A stretch of 64,000 nt of DNA from Aspidapion aeneum (GCA_963576565.1 OY755038.1:205379013-205443012); one strand, 5' to 3'; positions 1 through 10,710 are shown, counted from the first letter of the stretch. Program-made: numbers and translations. Notes: generated by a model not told the origin, from the sequence alone.

Positions 1-3000
1 GCTAAACCAAGTGGGTCAAATAATTTACTAATTAAGCTTAAAATTGAACGTTTTGTTATATTTGACAAATTTGGAATTTCAAAATTTACTGTAAATCCCA
101 AAACATCTTGACTAGTATCCCACAAAATGCCCAATGTCTTTGTTTCATGGTTGTCAGTAATAATGTATTGGCAAATTTCATTATTTTTACGTAAGTCTTG
201 TAGAGTAGTCTTATTATTAGAGGACCACTTTCGTAAAAGAAAATCAGCGTCGCCCAATAATTCTAAAATTTGCTTTCTTAGCTTAATACAGTTGTCAATT
301 GTGTCCGATCCCGTGAGTAAATCGTCACAATAAAAATCGCGCATAATGGCTCTTGCAGCTTCCGGAAACCTTTTCTCGTTATCTAAGCCTACTTGGTATA
401 AACACCTTATTGCCAAGAAGGAAGAGCAAGCTTGTCCATATGTCACTGTGTTTAGCCTAAAAATTTGAATTGGATCTGAAGGATTTGCGCGCCAAAAAAT
501 CCGTTGTAAATCGCGTTGACTTTCGTCAAGTAATACGCAGCGAAACATTTTAGCAACGTCCCCAGTAATCACGTAATTATGTTTTCGAAATCGAGATAAA
601 ATAGAAAATAAGTCGTCTTGAATGACTGGACCTACCTTGAGGACATCATTTAATGAAAGACCTGAGCTGCTGACCGCACTACCATCAAAGACAGTACGAA
701 GCTTAGTGGTTAAACTCGAAACTTTCAAGACTCCGTGATGCGGTAGGTAATACAATACCTTATCAGGTTGTGTCTGTATCATAGGTACTAAAGTCATATG
801 ACCTGAATCGGCATATTCGGTCATAAACTCAGTATAAAGCCTTTTTAATTCCGTGTCTTTATTTAGTCTCCGTTCAAGTGAATAGAATCTTTTGAGTGCC
901 ATGTCATAGGAGTTACCGAGTTCCGTGTAATTATCACGCAACGGAAGTTTAACTACGAATTTTCCGTTTTCGTTACGCGTAGTATTTTCCACGAAATGTT
1001 TTTCAACTTGTTTTTCCTCATTTGAAAGTAACTTGACCGATGAACACTCTTCTATATGCCAAAACTTTTCTAATTGTTCTTGAACGTCAGAATTTATAGT
1101 TAGGTTACAAAATGACTCTGACTTATGACAATCTTCAAGAGCCATTAACAAAGAACCCGAAAGGACATAGCCTAATTTTGTTTGGCATAAAACAGGTTGT
1201 GTTTTACCTAAACTGATTTTATGATTGCCCAAAAGTTGATAAAATATGTCTGCCCCCAAAAGCGCATCGATTTCTGACGAAACGTTGCACGAGGGATCTG
1301 CCAACTTTATGTGTCTGGGCAGATCTAAATCTGTTAATGAAAATGACATTACCGGAATTTTTCCTGTAATTTTATCGACTACCAAAAAATCTAAATCAAA
1401 TTGACTTTTGTTTTGTGTAGATTGCATTATCGTGCTTACCTGCCCACGAATATTAATAGAAAATCCACTGACACCCGCCACTGGCGTGTGTGACTTTTCC
1501 ATTTTAAGCCCTAATTGTTTGGCAATATTCGTAGTTACAAAATTACTCATGCTCCCGGAGTCCAGTACAGCCTTGCATTTTACCTGCTGCCCGTTTTTAC
1601 CACGTAAATAAATTAAAGCTGTTGAAAGAATCGTTTGCTTTTTATTTAATTCAGTTTTACTGTCAGGGAGGGCAATATAACTAGATCCAGTGTACGCTGC
1701 CGTAATCGATTGATTTGGTTTGCTGTTCTCGGGTGACTCTGAAACGGCTTGCGTGTCTTTGCGTACATTTGCACCAGAGTTTTTCTCTGCTGATTGGGTA
1801 CTCAGCAAAGTATAATTGTCTCTGTGAACCAGTGTGTTGTGTGCTTTAAAACATAGCTTGCATTTGTTCGACGTGCATTTGTTTACATCCGTATGGTCTG
1901 GCTTAAAACAATTAATGCATAACTTTAGTTTTATTACTTCTGATTCGCGATCTTTTGTATTTAATTTTAAGAAATCTTTACAATTGAAAATAAAATGTGA
2001 GCCTTTACAAAAATAACATGCTAACTTGTTATTTGTTGATAAATTAGAAAATGACATATCTTTTTTAAACGGTTTTTTATTTTCGAATTTTTTGTTTTGA
2101 TTTTGTGGTTGACTTAAACTACTTGAGTTGTCTAATACCTCCAATAATTGGCATTTTGTTGACAAAAATGTAATTAATTGGTCATAAGTCGGAAACTCAA
2201 ACGGGTTTGTTTCATTTTGTGTATTGTTTGAAACGTATTGTTCCCACTCTTTTTTCGTATAGAAATCTAATTTGGATGTCACCAAAAAAATAACCATTGT
2301 GTCCCACTTGTCAGTAGGTTGTCCAAGGTTTTCTAGAGAGCGCATATTTCTTTGTAGTTCGTCTAAAAGTGTACGTAGGTCAGTTTTGTTATCTTTACCG
2401 ATTGAAGACATGCTAAATAATGCTTGTAAATGACGATTTACCGTGATGCGTTTGTTTTCATATCGCTTGCATAACAAATCCCACGCTATGTCGTAGTTTT
2501 GTTCTGTGGTTTCAAAATGCTCTAAAAAGGTTGCGGCCTGCGATTTTAAACAACTTTTAAGATATTGAAGTTTAGTGACCTTAGCGATATTTTGATCCAA
2601 ATGCACAATTGCCTTAAATGAATCGTAAAATTGGCCCCAAGTTTCCCGTTTTCCATCAAATGATGGTAAACTTATCGGCGGTAAATTGTATTTGACTGAA
2701 AAAGATGAAGCAGAATTATTCGATCCTTGTACATTTTGCGCCGGTGCCACGGTCACAGCTGCTAGTCTGTTACTGATGTATACTTTGGCCTTGCCCATGT
2801 ACTGAAAATAAGTTGATTCGAATAATTCTCTTTCTGTCTCATGCGCATTTAAATTAGCCTCGTCTAAAAGTTCTAATTCTGTCTGAATTGAATCAAAGGC
2901 ATTATACACACTGTCAATCCTGTCTATGCGTGTCTCTAACTCCTCGATATTATTTGATTGTAAATCAAAACTGTCTACGAACTTCGTAAAACGTGTCAGT

Positions 3001-3071
3001 TGCCCTTTGTAAGTGCGTCTACTAGATTTTAAATCCACGATTTTTTGTACAGTTTGCCCTTCGTTGGCCAT
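1..3071 (-). CDS. BEL/Pao retrotransposon Gag-Pol polyprotein, partial (runs off left edge)
   Basis: Reading the minus strand from the ATG at 3071 gives about 1,023 codons without a stop to the window edge. In order: a Gag region of DUF1759 type (the LPSFDG/W-F motif near residue 135 opens the conserved block), three Cys/His zinc-knuckle-like clusters near residues 350-410 (the first starts CYFCKGSHF), a retropepsin-like protease with LDSGS near residue 502, and a Pao-type reverse transcriptase with TVFDGS, the GDVAKMF block and the catalytic YCDDLL near residue 913. Family knowledge: BEL/Pao elements encode Gag-PR-RT-RNaseH-integrase as one polyprotein; RNase H and integrase should lie left of the window. 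No frameshift or stop is visible, so this is the best-preserved retroelement frame here. It differs clearly from the other two BEL/Pao copies and is a separate lineage. Confidence 0.93.
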   Translation of the reverse strand, partial: MANEGQTVQKIVDLKSSRRTYKGQLTRFTKFVDSFDLQSNNIEELETRIDRIDSVYNAFDSIQTELELLDEANLNAHETERELFESTYFQYMGKAKVYISNRLAAVTVAPAQNVQGSNNSASSFSVKYNLPPISLPSFDGKRETWGQFYDSFKAIVHLDQNIAKVTKLQYLKSCLKSQAATFLEHFETTEQNYDIAWDLLCKRYENKRITVNRHLQALFSMSSIGKDNKTDLRTLLDELQRNMRSLENLGQPTDKWDTMVIFLVTSKLDFYTKKEWEQYVSNNTQNETNPFEFPTYDQLITFLSTKCQLLEVLDNSSSLSQPQNQNKKFENKKPFKKDMSFSNLSTNNKLACYFCKGSHFIFNCKDFLKLNTKDRESEVIKLKLCINCFKPDHTDVNKCTSNKCKLCFKAHNTLVHRDNYTLLSTQSAEKNSGANVRKDTQAVSESPENSKPNQSITAAYTGSSYIALPDSKTELNKKQTILSTALIYLRGKNGQQVKCKAVLDSGSMSNFVTTNIAKQLGLKMEKSHTPVAGVSGFSINIRGQVSTIMQSTQNKSQFDLDFLVVDKITGKIPVMSFSLTDLDLPRHIKLADPSCNVSSEIDALLGADIFYQLLGNHKISLGKTQPVLCQTKLGYVLSGSLLMALEDCHKSESFCNLTINSDVQEQLEKFWHIEECSSVKLLSNEEKQVEKHFVENTTRNENGKFVVKLPLRDNYTELGNSYDMALKRFYSLERRLNKDTELKRLYTEFMTEYADSGHMTLVPMIQTQPDKVLYYLPHHGVLKVSSLTTKLRTVFDGSAVSSSGLSLNDVLKVGPVIQDDLFSILSRFRKHNYVITGDVAKMFRCVLLDESQRDLQRIFWRANPSDPIQIFRLNTVTYGQACSSFLAIRCLYQVGLDNEKRFPEAARAIMRDFYCDDLLTGSDTIDNCIKLRKQILELLGDADFLLRKWSSNNKTTLQDLRKNNEICQYIITDNHETKTLGILWDTSQDVLGFTVNFEIPNLSNITKRSILSLISKLFDPLGL

Positions 3072-3301
3072 GACTGTGATTTAAAAATTTTAATTAAAAT
3101 GACTTGACTTTAAAAAGAAAGGTAGCCAAATATGCAAAGCTAACCTCCCAATTGTACCAAATGAACTGCTTTAGTTGTAAGTAAACCCGATTAGGTTAAA
3201 CTTGGTTAAAAGGAATATTTTTAGAAGGAGGAGAGATTCACTTAGATCGGAAAGTACTTGAAAGCATGGAATAGACTTACAGTTTATAAGCTTTTGTCCA
3301 G
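3072..3301 (-). other. 5' leader of the left BEL/Pao element
   Basis: Non-coding stretch between the Gag ATG and the inferred LTR. On the minus strand a TGGACAAAAGC stretch lies directly after the inferred LTR end, where a tRNA primer-binding site starting TGG is expected. The tRNA was not identified, so this is inference. Confidence 0.35.
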
Positions 3302-3355
3302 TGTTCTTTAACTCCTTGACTTCTAGTTTTACTTTGTTCAGTTGATTTTTGTATT

Positions 3356-3520
3356 TTTAGTTGTCACTAATTTATTGTTTGTTTAGTTGTCACTAATTTT
3401 GTTTATTTATTTAGTTGTCACTAAATATTTGTTTAGTTGTCACTAATTTTTGTTTATTTATTTAGTTGTCACTAAATATTTGTTTAGTTGTCACTAATTT
3501 TTGTTTAGTTGTCACTAAAT
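3356..3520. repeat. Minisatellite, seven copies of a TTTAGTTGTCACTAA core
   Basis: The 15-bp core TTTAGTTGTCACTAA recurs seven times, separated by variable T-rich spacers, giving units of about 22-30 bp. Confidence 0.9.
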
Positions 3521-3681
3521 TATTACGAAACTAGTCTTTTTCGTAACTTTTCTTTGGTGCTTACGCGAAAATAGTATTTTTCCCGTAAATTTTCTTTGTT
3601 TTTTACAAAAATAGTCTTTTTTGCATTTTGGGATACGTCACAAAAATAGTCTTTTTTGCAATTTACCCGTTGATTCACTGA

Positions 3682-3770
3682 CTGTTGTCCACTTGTCCAA
3701 ATATTTGGCTCGAAGGTCCAAAATGGATGTTCCACTTGTCCAAATATTCGGCTCGAAGGTCCAAAATGGG
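3682..3770. repeat. Two-copy tandem repeat of about 42 bp
   Basis: Two nearly identical units, each running from a CCACTTGTCCAAATATT core to GGTCCAAAATGG. They lie next to repeated AAAATAGTCTTTTTTGC motifs at 3610-3660. All lie inside the inferred LTR and may be U3 regulatory repeats. Confidence 0.75.
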
Positions 3771-3966
3771 TGGTCCTGAACTCGTCGTTTCAGTTACCGT
3801 AATAATGACAGATGAGGTTTATTTGTAATAGCTTGTATTGAGATAGCGGACTGTAATTTTGACAATAAATTGATTTTAAATAGGTAATTAATTGTAGCAA
3901 CGTCTACGACCCTTCTCTGTATGGCTTTGTCGAGCGAATGTCCCCACCTACGTCTCGGCCGGTTAC

Positions 3967-4093
3967 ATTACCACAATCCAAGCGCTAGCATCAGGTGATC
4001 GTCGATCTCCACCAATCAGAGCGTGTGCCGCGCTAAGCGAAGCTTGTGTTTCTTTGGAATGCGAGGGATGATATAGGCCATTGAATATAAGAA
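3967..4093 (+). pseudogene. Degenerate 5' part of the Penelope-like element
   Basis: Just before the intact frame, 4087-4115 resembles, across small indels, the Penelope-family K-[IV]-H-K-x-G-x-P-x-RPI block that precedes the RT core. Sequence further upstream does not align to RT. I infer that the 5' end is truncated or eroded. Confidence 0.35.
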
Positions 4094-5611
4094 GTGCAAA
4101 GAAGGCCCCGACAGCGACCAATTACCAGCTCCAGGGACTCACCGACCAGCACTTTGTCGAGGTTTTTGTTGGACATAATTCAACCACTACAGGGTAAGTC
4201 CGAATCTTTTGTCAAAAACTCGGAACATTTTGTGGAGGTTTTAAAAGGTATCGAATTAGATCCCGGCGATAGATTTGTAAGTTTTGATGTAGAAAGTCTC
4301 TACACCAACGTGCCAATAAATGAGTCACTCAGTATCATTAAAAACAAATTACAAACTGATGATACACTTCACGAGAGAACAACGCTATCGGTGGAGGGGG
4401 TGATGGATCTTTTGGAGCTCTGTCTCCGTAACTCCTACTTTCAAGTGAAAGATAAGTTTTACGCGCAAAATGATGGACTCCCAATGGGTTCATCTCTTTC
4501 GCCAGTGGTAGCAAACATCTACATGGAGTGGTTCGAGGGCCATGCGATCAACACAGCAAGAGTCAAACCAAAACTATGGCTACGATACATGGATGACACA
4601 TTTATTATATGGCCGGAAAATGATGACGAACTACAAAATTTTCTACACCATTTAAACGGTATTCGACCGACAATCAAGTGCACCATGGAAATTGAAAAAG
4701 ATTCGGCCTTACCTTTTTTGGATGTTCTTGTCAAACGATTAGACAGAAACATTCAAACCACTGTATATAGGAAACCTACACACACGGGACAGTACCTAAA
4801 TTTTAAGTCTAATCATTCTGTTGCAACAAAACAAGGAGTTATAAGAAGTTTGTATTTAAGAGCCGTAAATATTTGTAGTAATAATGAAGAATTAACCACA
4901 GAAATTAACAACATTAAAAAGGACTTACAACAGAATGGTTATTCCGAGAAATTAATAAACTCAACGATATTTAAAATTAAAAACAAACTAAATGTACCAA
5001 ATTCTCAAAATAATAATCCGTTAGGTGTTATTAACATTCCATATGTTCAAGGGATTTCAGAAAACATAAGACGAATAGCTAAACACTATAATATAAAAAC
5101 AGTATTTTCTTCGGGAAATACGATAAGAAGTTTTGTAACTAAAACAAAACCAGACAATCCCTCAAATAATAAGGAATGTATTTACCAAATCCCGTGTGAG
5201 TGTGGTAAATCATATGTAGGTGAAACGAAACGCCCTCTTCAGGTTAGAGTAAATGAACATCTAAAAAGTACCCAATTAGGGGATATTGAAAAATCCGGTT
5301 TAGCAGATCATGCTTGGTCAAATGATCACAGGATTCAGTGGTCAGAAGCTAAAGTTTTACATAAGGAGTCGCATTGGCGAAAACGAAAGTTTATTGAAGC
5401 TGCGTATATAATGCAGAATAAAGAAGTTTTCAGTCAACCAAGCACGGACATACCAAACATATGGAAACCACTCCTTAAGGAAAACAGGCGTCTTAGGATT
5501 AAAAAAAGGGGGCGGGCCGTCACACCTGACTGCACACCAAGTAGTATAAGTAGTAGCCTAGAGACTAGATTGTTTAGTTCACACTTGATAACGGTTAGAG
5601 ATACTTACTAA
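4094..5611 (+). CDS. Penelope-like element reverse transcriptase with GIY-YIG endonuclease
   Basis: A 505-residue frame. RT motifs are in order: RPITSSRDSPT at 8-18, SFDVESLYTNVP at 63-74, GLPMGSSLSP at 128-137 and the catalytic YMDD at 165-168, followed by the conserved PFLDVLV and YRKPTHTGQYL blocks. A C-terminal GIY-YIG nuclease follows: CIYQIPCECGKSYVGETKR at 362-380, a His near 405 and an RKFIEA Glu near 435. This domain order is diagnostic of endonuclease-bearing Penelope-like elements, which prime reverse transcription at a nicked target. Full-length members are longer at the N terminus (typically 700-800 residues), so this copy is 5'-truncated and the annotated ATG is simply the first in frame. 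Two further fragments of the same family lie at 22195-22433 and 25360-26180. Confidence 0.93.
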   Translation: MQRRPRQRPITSSRDSPTSTLSRFLLDIIQPLQGKSESFVKNSEHFVEVLKGIELDPGDRFVSFDVESLYTNVPINESLSIIKNKLQTDDTLHERTTLSVEGVMDLLELCLRNSYFQVKDKFYAQNDGLPMGSSLSPVVANIYMEWFEGHAINTARVKPKLWLRYMDDTFIIWPENDDELQNFLHHLNGIRPTIKCTMEIEKDSALPFLDVLVKRLDRNIQTTVYRKPTHTGQYLNFKSNHSVATKQGVIRSLYLRAVNICSNNEELTTEINNIKKDLQQNGYSEKLINSTIFKIKNKLNVPNSQNNNPLGVINIPYVQGISENIRRIAKHYNIKTVFSSGNTIRSFVTKTKPDNPSNNKECIYQIPCECGKSYVGETKRPLQVRVNEHLKSTQLGDIEKSGLADHAWSNDHRIQWSEAKVLHKESHWRKRKFIEAAYIMQNKEVFSQPSTDIPNIWKPLLKENRRLRIKKRGRAVTPDCTPSSISSSLETRLFSSHLITVRDTY

Positions 5612-5682
5612 CCGAAACGTCGTGTTTTAAAATAAATAAAGACAATGGAAGTCCGAAATTTTATTTCTACACAATCATTGTC
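5612..5682 (+). other. 3' tail of the Penelope-like element with hammerhead-like stem
   Basis: The stop is followed by CCGAAACGTCGTG and an A/T-rich AATAAATAAAGACAATGG tail that also ends the copy at 26180. A perfect 6-bp stem (GGTTAG/CTAACC) at 5593-5613 sits directly before GAAAC, as in stem II of a hammerhead. The expected CUGANGA is degraded (TTGATAA) and no usable cleavage triplet follows, so it is probably inactive. Confidence 0.6.
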
Positions 5683-5689
5683 TACGAGT

Positions 5690-5999
5690 TTCAAACAAAT
5701 AAACAAATACCATGACAAAAGCAGATGTCAAAGTCAAATCTATGTGAAATATAACACTTGGCGTGCGATGCATGGCGGGAAAATTGAATTAAAAATAAGA
5801 AATCTTGAAGATTTCAACTTTATTATATAGTCATTTTTCATACTTAGAAAAGTTTGGAGGAATATCCCCATAGTGTCTGGGAACATGTTACTGAAATTTC
5901 GCGAAAATATGTCTTCTCCCATAAGATCCAATGTAAAATTCAGTCCACGATAACAGCTGGTTTTTTCAGGGTCGTGGCCTGTATTTTTTGTTGGCCTTG
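5690..5999 (+). mobile_element. Truncated copy of the CAAGGC-ended (P-like) MITE
   Basis: Carries the right half of the MITE family seen complete at 16721-17331, 17581-18923 and 55061-55632. It includes the GTCGTGGCC block and ends in TTGGCCTTG at 5999. The left end is missing where it abuts the Penelope tail. Confidence 0.8.
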
Positions 6000-6191
6000 T
6001 ATTTACTTCGGTCTATTTTTCGAGTGATGACGCATAGGGTGACTTGGGGAAATAAGTGTAATAACTTCAAGAATAAAATACTTTTTCACATTTTCAGAAC
6101 ACGAAAACAAAGCTCAACTAATAGCTTACTATTGCATAAATATATAATGGTCCAAGTTTGTTTGAAAACACTGTTATAAAACAATTTTTTG

Positions 6192-6622
6192 TCATGGGTG
6201 CGCTTTTACCCCATTCACCGGGGTAAATGCGTACATGTTTGCTATTTTCTGTAAAGCTGCGTTGATTCACTAAACGAGGCACGTGCGTAAAATTACATTA
6301 AATATAGTTTATTTTGCAAATGTTGCATTTTGCCAGTCTGTTTTTTAGGGGAAAAAGTTTGTTAAATAGAAGTTTACTGAAGTAATTGGTTATGTTAATA
6401 AAACAAAATATTATTTACATATAAATAAGTTTTAAACAAAGATTAATAATTTTAAATTTAAAGAAAGAATTTTTTTTGATATATAATAGTTTTAAACCAA
6501 ACCGAACCGGACGCATTTTCCCCATAGAAAAGATGCGCACTTACCCCAGATGAAAAAATTTTCGGGGTAAATGCGCACTTACCCCAAATAGCCAATTTCT
6601 CGGGGTGAATGCGCCCACATAA
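6192..6622. repeat. Repeat with multiple GGGGTAAATGCGCAC / TACCCC motifs
   Basis: Motifs of the type GGGGTAAATGCGCAC recur at about 6222, 6527, 6560 and 6598 in both orientations, and the outer copies are inverted (GGGTGCGC...TACCCC against GGGGTGAATGCGCCC). It looks like a terminal-inverted-repeat element without coding sequence. Its class is unknown. Confidence 0.45.
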
Positions 6623-7392
6623 TTAAGTTCAACCAGACTAATGTCACCTACAAAATAACATAAATATTGCACTGGTAGTGAAAACTTCTGACTTAAATCG
6701 GCGATTCCGTCTGCATATATTATGCAAATTAAGACACTGCCGCAACGGAAAACAAAATATAGTTTTTGCAAAGTCAATTGAAATGGAGTAAAAATTAATC
6801 GTCGGCGTATTCTTTTTAAATAAGTACAGGAGCGGCGGTAGATTTACTCATGAAAATTATTTCATTTAATTATGGCGTAAACTATTCGTAACACCTACAG
6901 GAACGACACTGATTTATTTTTTAACTCATACATAATCTGCCAATCAGGTGCCGTCCATCCACCTGGGCTCGGTCGGTCGAAAAACAAATACTTTGTCGTC
7001 GGACCAAAAAGAGCCGCGGCTCTTCTTTGTATAAATGTTGATAACTTTTGAGGGGCAGAATCAAGCAAAATTCCATGAAATCGATAGAACCCCGTAATAG
7101 GAAGTAAAGTTCATATCATTATTTTTGGGATAACTTTTTATGATTTTTTTTCGCTGGCCTATGCTATTTGTTATGGTAACAGCTGATTACTATCAAAAAG
7201 TTATCTAAAAAATTATGGAATGAACTATATTTCAATTGATTTTGCAAAGACTATACAAATCGATACAGAAGTGTGCAATCATCAACACCCCACTATTCGT
7301 ACACATTTACACGCGGGTAAAAATGCTACATTTTTAAAAAATTCAGCCTGTTTTCTCATCACTTAAAAAATAGACCACTGCTCTGTTGTGGA
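6623..7392. other. Non-coding; contains a 130-bp dispersed repeat at 7110-7240
   Basis: No gene is seen. 7110-7240 matches 17435-17556 in opposite orientation; both have a short internal inverted repeat (GATAACTTTTT...AAAAAGTTATC) around a GGCCTATGCTATTTGTTATGG core. The rest is unassigned. Confidence 0.6.
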
Positions 7393-7564
7393 CAGTGACG
7401 TATGTAGGCCTGGGGGGCCCGCCCCGCACCTCGAAGCCAAGATTTTTTAGATATTTTTCACATAATATGTCTGAATAATAATAAATACGGCCTCATAGGG
7501 TCTTGGGCTCTTCCCCAAAACTGTCTCGGGCCCACCCCGACACTTTTTTTTATATACGCCACTG
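7393..7564. mobile_element. hAT-type MITE with perfect 8-bp target duplication
   Basis: The termini are CAGTGACGTATGT and TATACGCCACTG (imperfect inverted repeat), flanked by GTTGTGGA at 7385-7392 and 7565-7572. The G/C-rich interior matches the MITE at 33352-33540 and the fragment at 61211-61325. Confidence 0.9.
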
Positions 7565-7580
7565 GTTGTGGACTAGTAGA

Positions 7581-8175
7581 ACAGACCTGCTTATTTGGAT
7601 AAAGTCTACAACCTCTATCGGTTTGTCAATTATTAACCTAACTGCCGGTACATACCAGTTTGTCCATACAATTAAATGCTTGGAGGTGTTCGCTACGTGA
7701 AATACTAGGCAATGACTCTCGGAAAGGAAAATATTTTAAAATGCGATAGGAGCAGTTAAAGAAGTTTTTTCCGTAAGTCGAATGACTTTCTCAGAGGAGA
7801 AACCTACTTCAGACAAGGAACAAACTATTAAGATTTATCAACATGTAGTTTTAATTCAGAAGCATTCAACGGCCGGCGGTTAATAATACAGACCTGTTTA
7901 TTTTGATACCACAACCTCTATCGGTTTGTCAAAATTATTAACCTAACTGCCGGTACATACCGATTTGTCCATACAATTAAATGCTTGGAGGTGTTTGCTA
8001 TGTGAAATACTAGGTCAGTGACTCTCGGAAACGAAAATATTTTAAAATGCGAGAGGAGCAGTTAAAGGAGTTTTTTTTCCGTCGAGTCGAGTGACCTTCT
8101 TAGAGAAAAAACTTACTTCAGACAAGGAAAAAACTATCAAAATTCAGCATAATGTAGTTTTAGGTCAGAATCATT
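7581..8175. repeat. Direct tandem duplication, period about 307 bp
   Basis: The segment starting ACAGACCTG at 7581 is repeated at 7888 with roughly 85-90% identity, through CTCTATCGGTTTGTCAA, TGCTTGGAGGTGTT and CTTCAGACAAGGAA. No reading frame is conserved between the copies. Confidence 0.9.
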
Positions 8176-8178
8176 CGG

Positions 8179-8390
8179 TTCAGGAAAAAAAGTCTGGGAG
8201 GAAAGAAATGGTAAAATGGTGACCATAAATAAACGTACAGGAAAAAAGCCACAAGTAAATATTTGCACAGGAAAAAAAGCTACACAGGAAAACACAAGCG
8301 CAGTAAACCGCACACTAAAAAAGTACGCAAAGAAAAAAGCGCACATAGTAAAACAGCGCACAGGGAAATCCTACAAAGTAAAGTTTTGAT
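8179..8390. repeat. Degenerate A-rich minisatellite (ACAGGAAAAAAGC-like)
   Basis: Loose repeats of ACAGGAAAAAAGC/GCACA follow the tandem duplication directly. Short reading frames here are by-products of the repeat. Confidence 0.5.
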
Positions 8391-9139
8391 GTATGGAAAA
8401 ATCATAATGATATAAATGTAAGTCTCTAGAATTTTTAGAAAGTTACTTAATCATCTTAATTTTGCTCACAAAAATAGGGTAGCATACAAGCTGTATAATT
8501 TTAGGGCTCTGGAACGAAGTAGCGATGTATGTACAAAATAGCGAGTATTAAAATAGCGGTATCGAAATAGCGACAATCAAAATAGCGATGTATTGAAAGG
8601 GCGACTATCAAAATAGCGATGTAACAAAATAGCGATGTAACAAAATAGCGATTGTAACAAAATAGCGATGTAACAAAATAGCGATGTAACAAAATAGCGA
8701 CTATCAAAATAGCGATGTAACAAAATAGCGACTATCAAAATAGCGATATTTCGGTTCCGGTTTGGCATATAGTTCGACTAAATGGTTTCATTCTTAGAAA
8801 TTTTTTCAAAAAAAAAAAACTTTCCTGACTTCTTTCCCGGGATCCTAGAGGGTGTGAATCCGAACCGAACCGAACCAGCATATTTTTTCAAAACAAAACT
8901 CTCCAGACTTCTTTTCCGGAATCTTAGAGAGTGTGAATCCGAACCAAACCGAATTCGGTTCAGATCGGTTCGGTTCGGATTCAAACCCTCTAGGATCCCG
9001 GAAAAGAATCGGGGAAGTTTTTTTTTTGAAAAAATAAGCTGGTATAGTCAAAATACCAAAGGATATAATAGTGCATTTCGGTTCGTTTCGGTTTGAATTG
9101 GTTTACTTCGATTCGGTTTGGTTTGATTCGGTATTTTGG

Positions 9140-9610
9140 TGTTAGCTCCCGCTAAATTTCGCGGTTGTTTATATATATTTTTAAAAACACACAACTGTAT
9201 GAAGGACAAAGCGCATTCCGCGTATTTGGACATGCGCACCAACAACCAGAGAGATCCTTGTCAATCGCCTAGAGAAAAAGGCGTGTTAATTTCGTTCTCC
9301 AACTATTTCAAATATCTACACCTGAAAGTGCTCGATTTTTGTGTACTGAAGCATAGAACTAGAAACTTCAACCCTTCAGCTACGTGGTGACATCATTAGA
9401 TCCATCAGGGGCCCCTTGGAAGTGGAGAATTTGGCTGCAAAAGAGGTGAGTGCATTTGTCTCTGATTACCGTTGTGTGCCAACAATATTTTACCTATGGA
9501 CATTTTGATTATTTCGTAATTCATATCAATATTTATGTTTGTTCGCGCTATCATCAATTAAAATTTATACAGTCCATTGCCTTTAACGTTTTTCTAACCG
9601 TGGACTAACA
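9140..9610 (+). repeat. 5' LTR of BEL/Pao copy 2
   Basis: 471 bp, TGTTAGC...CTAACA. It is identical to the 3' LTR except for the last base. It contains a GGGGCCCCTTGG block and a downstream AGGTGAGT-like splice-donor sequence near 9445. Confidence 0.95.
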
Positions 9611-9970
9611 TAAAGTGCTCCTTCGACCGAATTATTTTAAATAATAAATCCATACGACGGTATTAATAATTATTTACCTAATCTGTGGCCAAGCCAAACA
9701 ACGGCCTTGAATTTTCGCATCGCATCGAAAGTCGTCGGTGTGACACGTGTCTGGAGCGTGGTCATTCAGTAAACAAAGCGAGTAGGAATCAAAACAAACA
9801 AAACAAAAGTTCAGTGGTGTACCATATCATTTCGATATTTAAAACAATTTTCATCAATTGCGATAAATTAGTGCATATTTTCGACAATTCGTCATTTTTC
9901 TATTTCAGAAGCATTAATTTAGCGTTAATTGTTTATTTACCGACAATTTCGTCATTTCAAAGGTAAAATC
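9611..9970 (+). other. Leader of BEL/Pao copy 2
   Basis: Non-coding, between the LTR and the Gag ATG. A TGCTCCTTCGACC stretch lies just inside the LTR where the primer-binding site is expected; copy 3 has a similar TGGTCCTTC. The tRNA is not identified. Confidence 0.5.
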
Positions 9971-10710
9971 ATGTCTGTCAAAAAAGCCGTACAAAAACGC
10001 AAGGGTTTTTTATCTGCGATCACCGAGTGTTATGTGTTGTCAAAGACCGCGGAAAAGGATGAAAGAGCGAGAAACGAGTTTCAAGTGAGGTATTCCGATT
10101 TGGATGAAACCTTCGATAAATGCATGCTGGCGCATAATGACGTCATTATGTTGATAGACGACACGGACGACGAGGAGTTTAAAACGCAGGATGCGATCCT
10201 TTCAGAAGCTCGTAAATATTTTTATGCGTGTAAGAGGGTTTACTCTAAAATATTTCCGGTTGAGGCCCCATCCTTTTCGGGATCATATGTTCGACAAAAC
10301 GAATCTGAAACTCCAAAACTCAAAGAGTTAGGTATTCCCATATTCCGAGGTGATAAAAAATTATGGCCAAGCTTTTTCGATCTTTTTAATAACATTATAG
10401 ATCAAAATCAAAGTCTAAGTAACGTTCGAAAACTTCAATATTTATTTTCATATCTCGAGGATGAGCCTTTAAAATTGATATCAGGGATTAGCTTATCTGA
10501 TCAAAATTATAAAATTGCTTATGACAAATTAGTCAATAGATATCAAAACAAGCGAGACCTCGCAAATGATGCTTTAAGCTCAATTATGAACTCCACTTTA
10601 AAAAACGAGTCAGCTAAGGAATTGCGTAATTTAATTGACACCTTTTCTGAATCCCTAGAAATTTTAAAATCACTTAGCTTTGACGTTGACAGTTGGGACT
10701 TTATTATTTT
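9971..10710 (+). pseudogene. BEL/Pao Gag N-terminal part, interrupted
   Basis: The frame starts at ATG 9971 (MSVKKAVQKRK), preferred over the upstream ATG at 9929 because copy 3 Gag begins with an equivalent MSTQKQKK. It encodes the coiled-coil-like acidic N terminus and the DUF1759 block: the IPIFRGDKKLW and FDLFNNII motifs, IAYDKLVNRYQNKR, and ELRNLIDTFSESLE. Homology ends at SWDF, about residue 246; copy 3 continues from the equivalent EWDF. From 10711 the frame reads into the inserted hairpin repeat and is meaningless. The rest of the Gag C-terminal half is missing. Confidence 0.9.

Larger units (their letters stand above)
3302..3966 (-). repeat. Probable 5' LTR of the left BEL/Pao element
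   Basis: The segment is bounded by TGTTC at 3302 and a TTACA end near 3966, so it has TG...CA termini in the right place upstream of gag. Only one copy is in the window, so neither the ends nor a target duplication can be verified. It holds two tandem arrays listed separately. Confidence 0.33.

Noticed and set aside
4519..4752. Minus-strand frame inside the Penelope RT
   Set aside because: Shadow of the RT frame, which carries all the conserved motifs.
8501..8768. Frames rich in RYF/CYIAIL repeats
   Set aside because: They are translations of the foldback tandem repeats, not proteins.
9136..9390. 84-codon frame, repeated at 15396-15665
   Set aside because: It is the BEL LTR read as protein; identical because the LTRs are identical.
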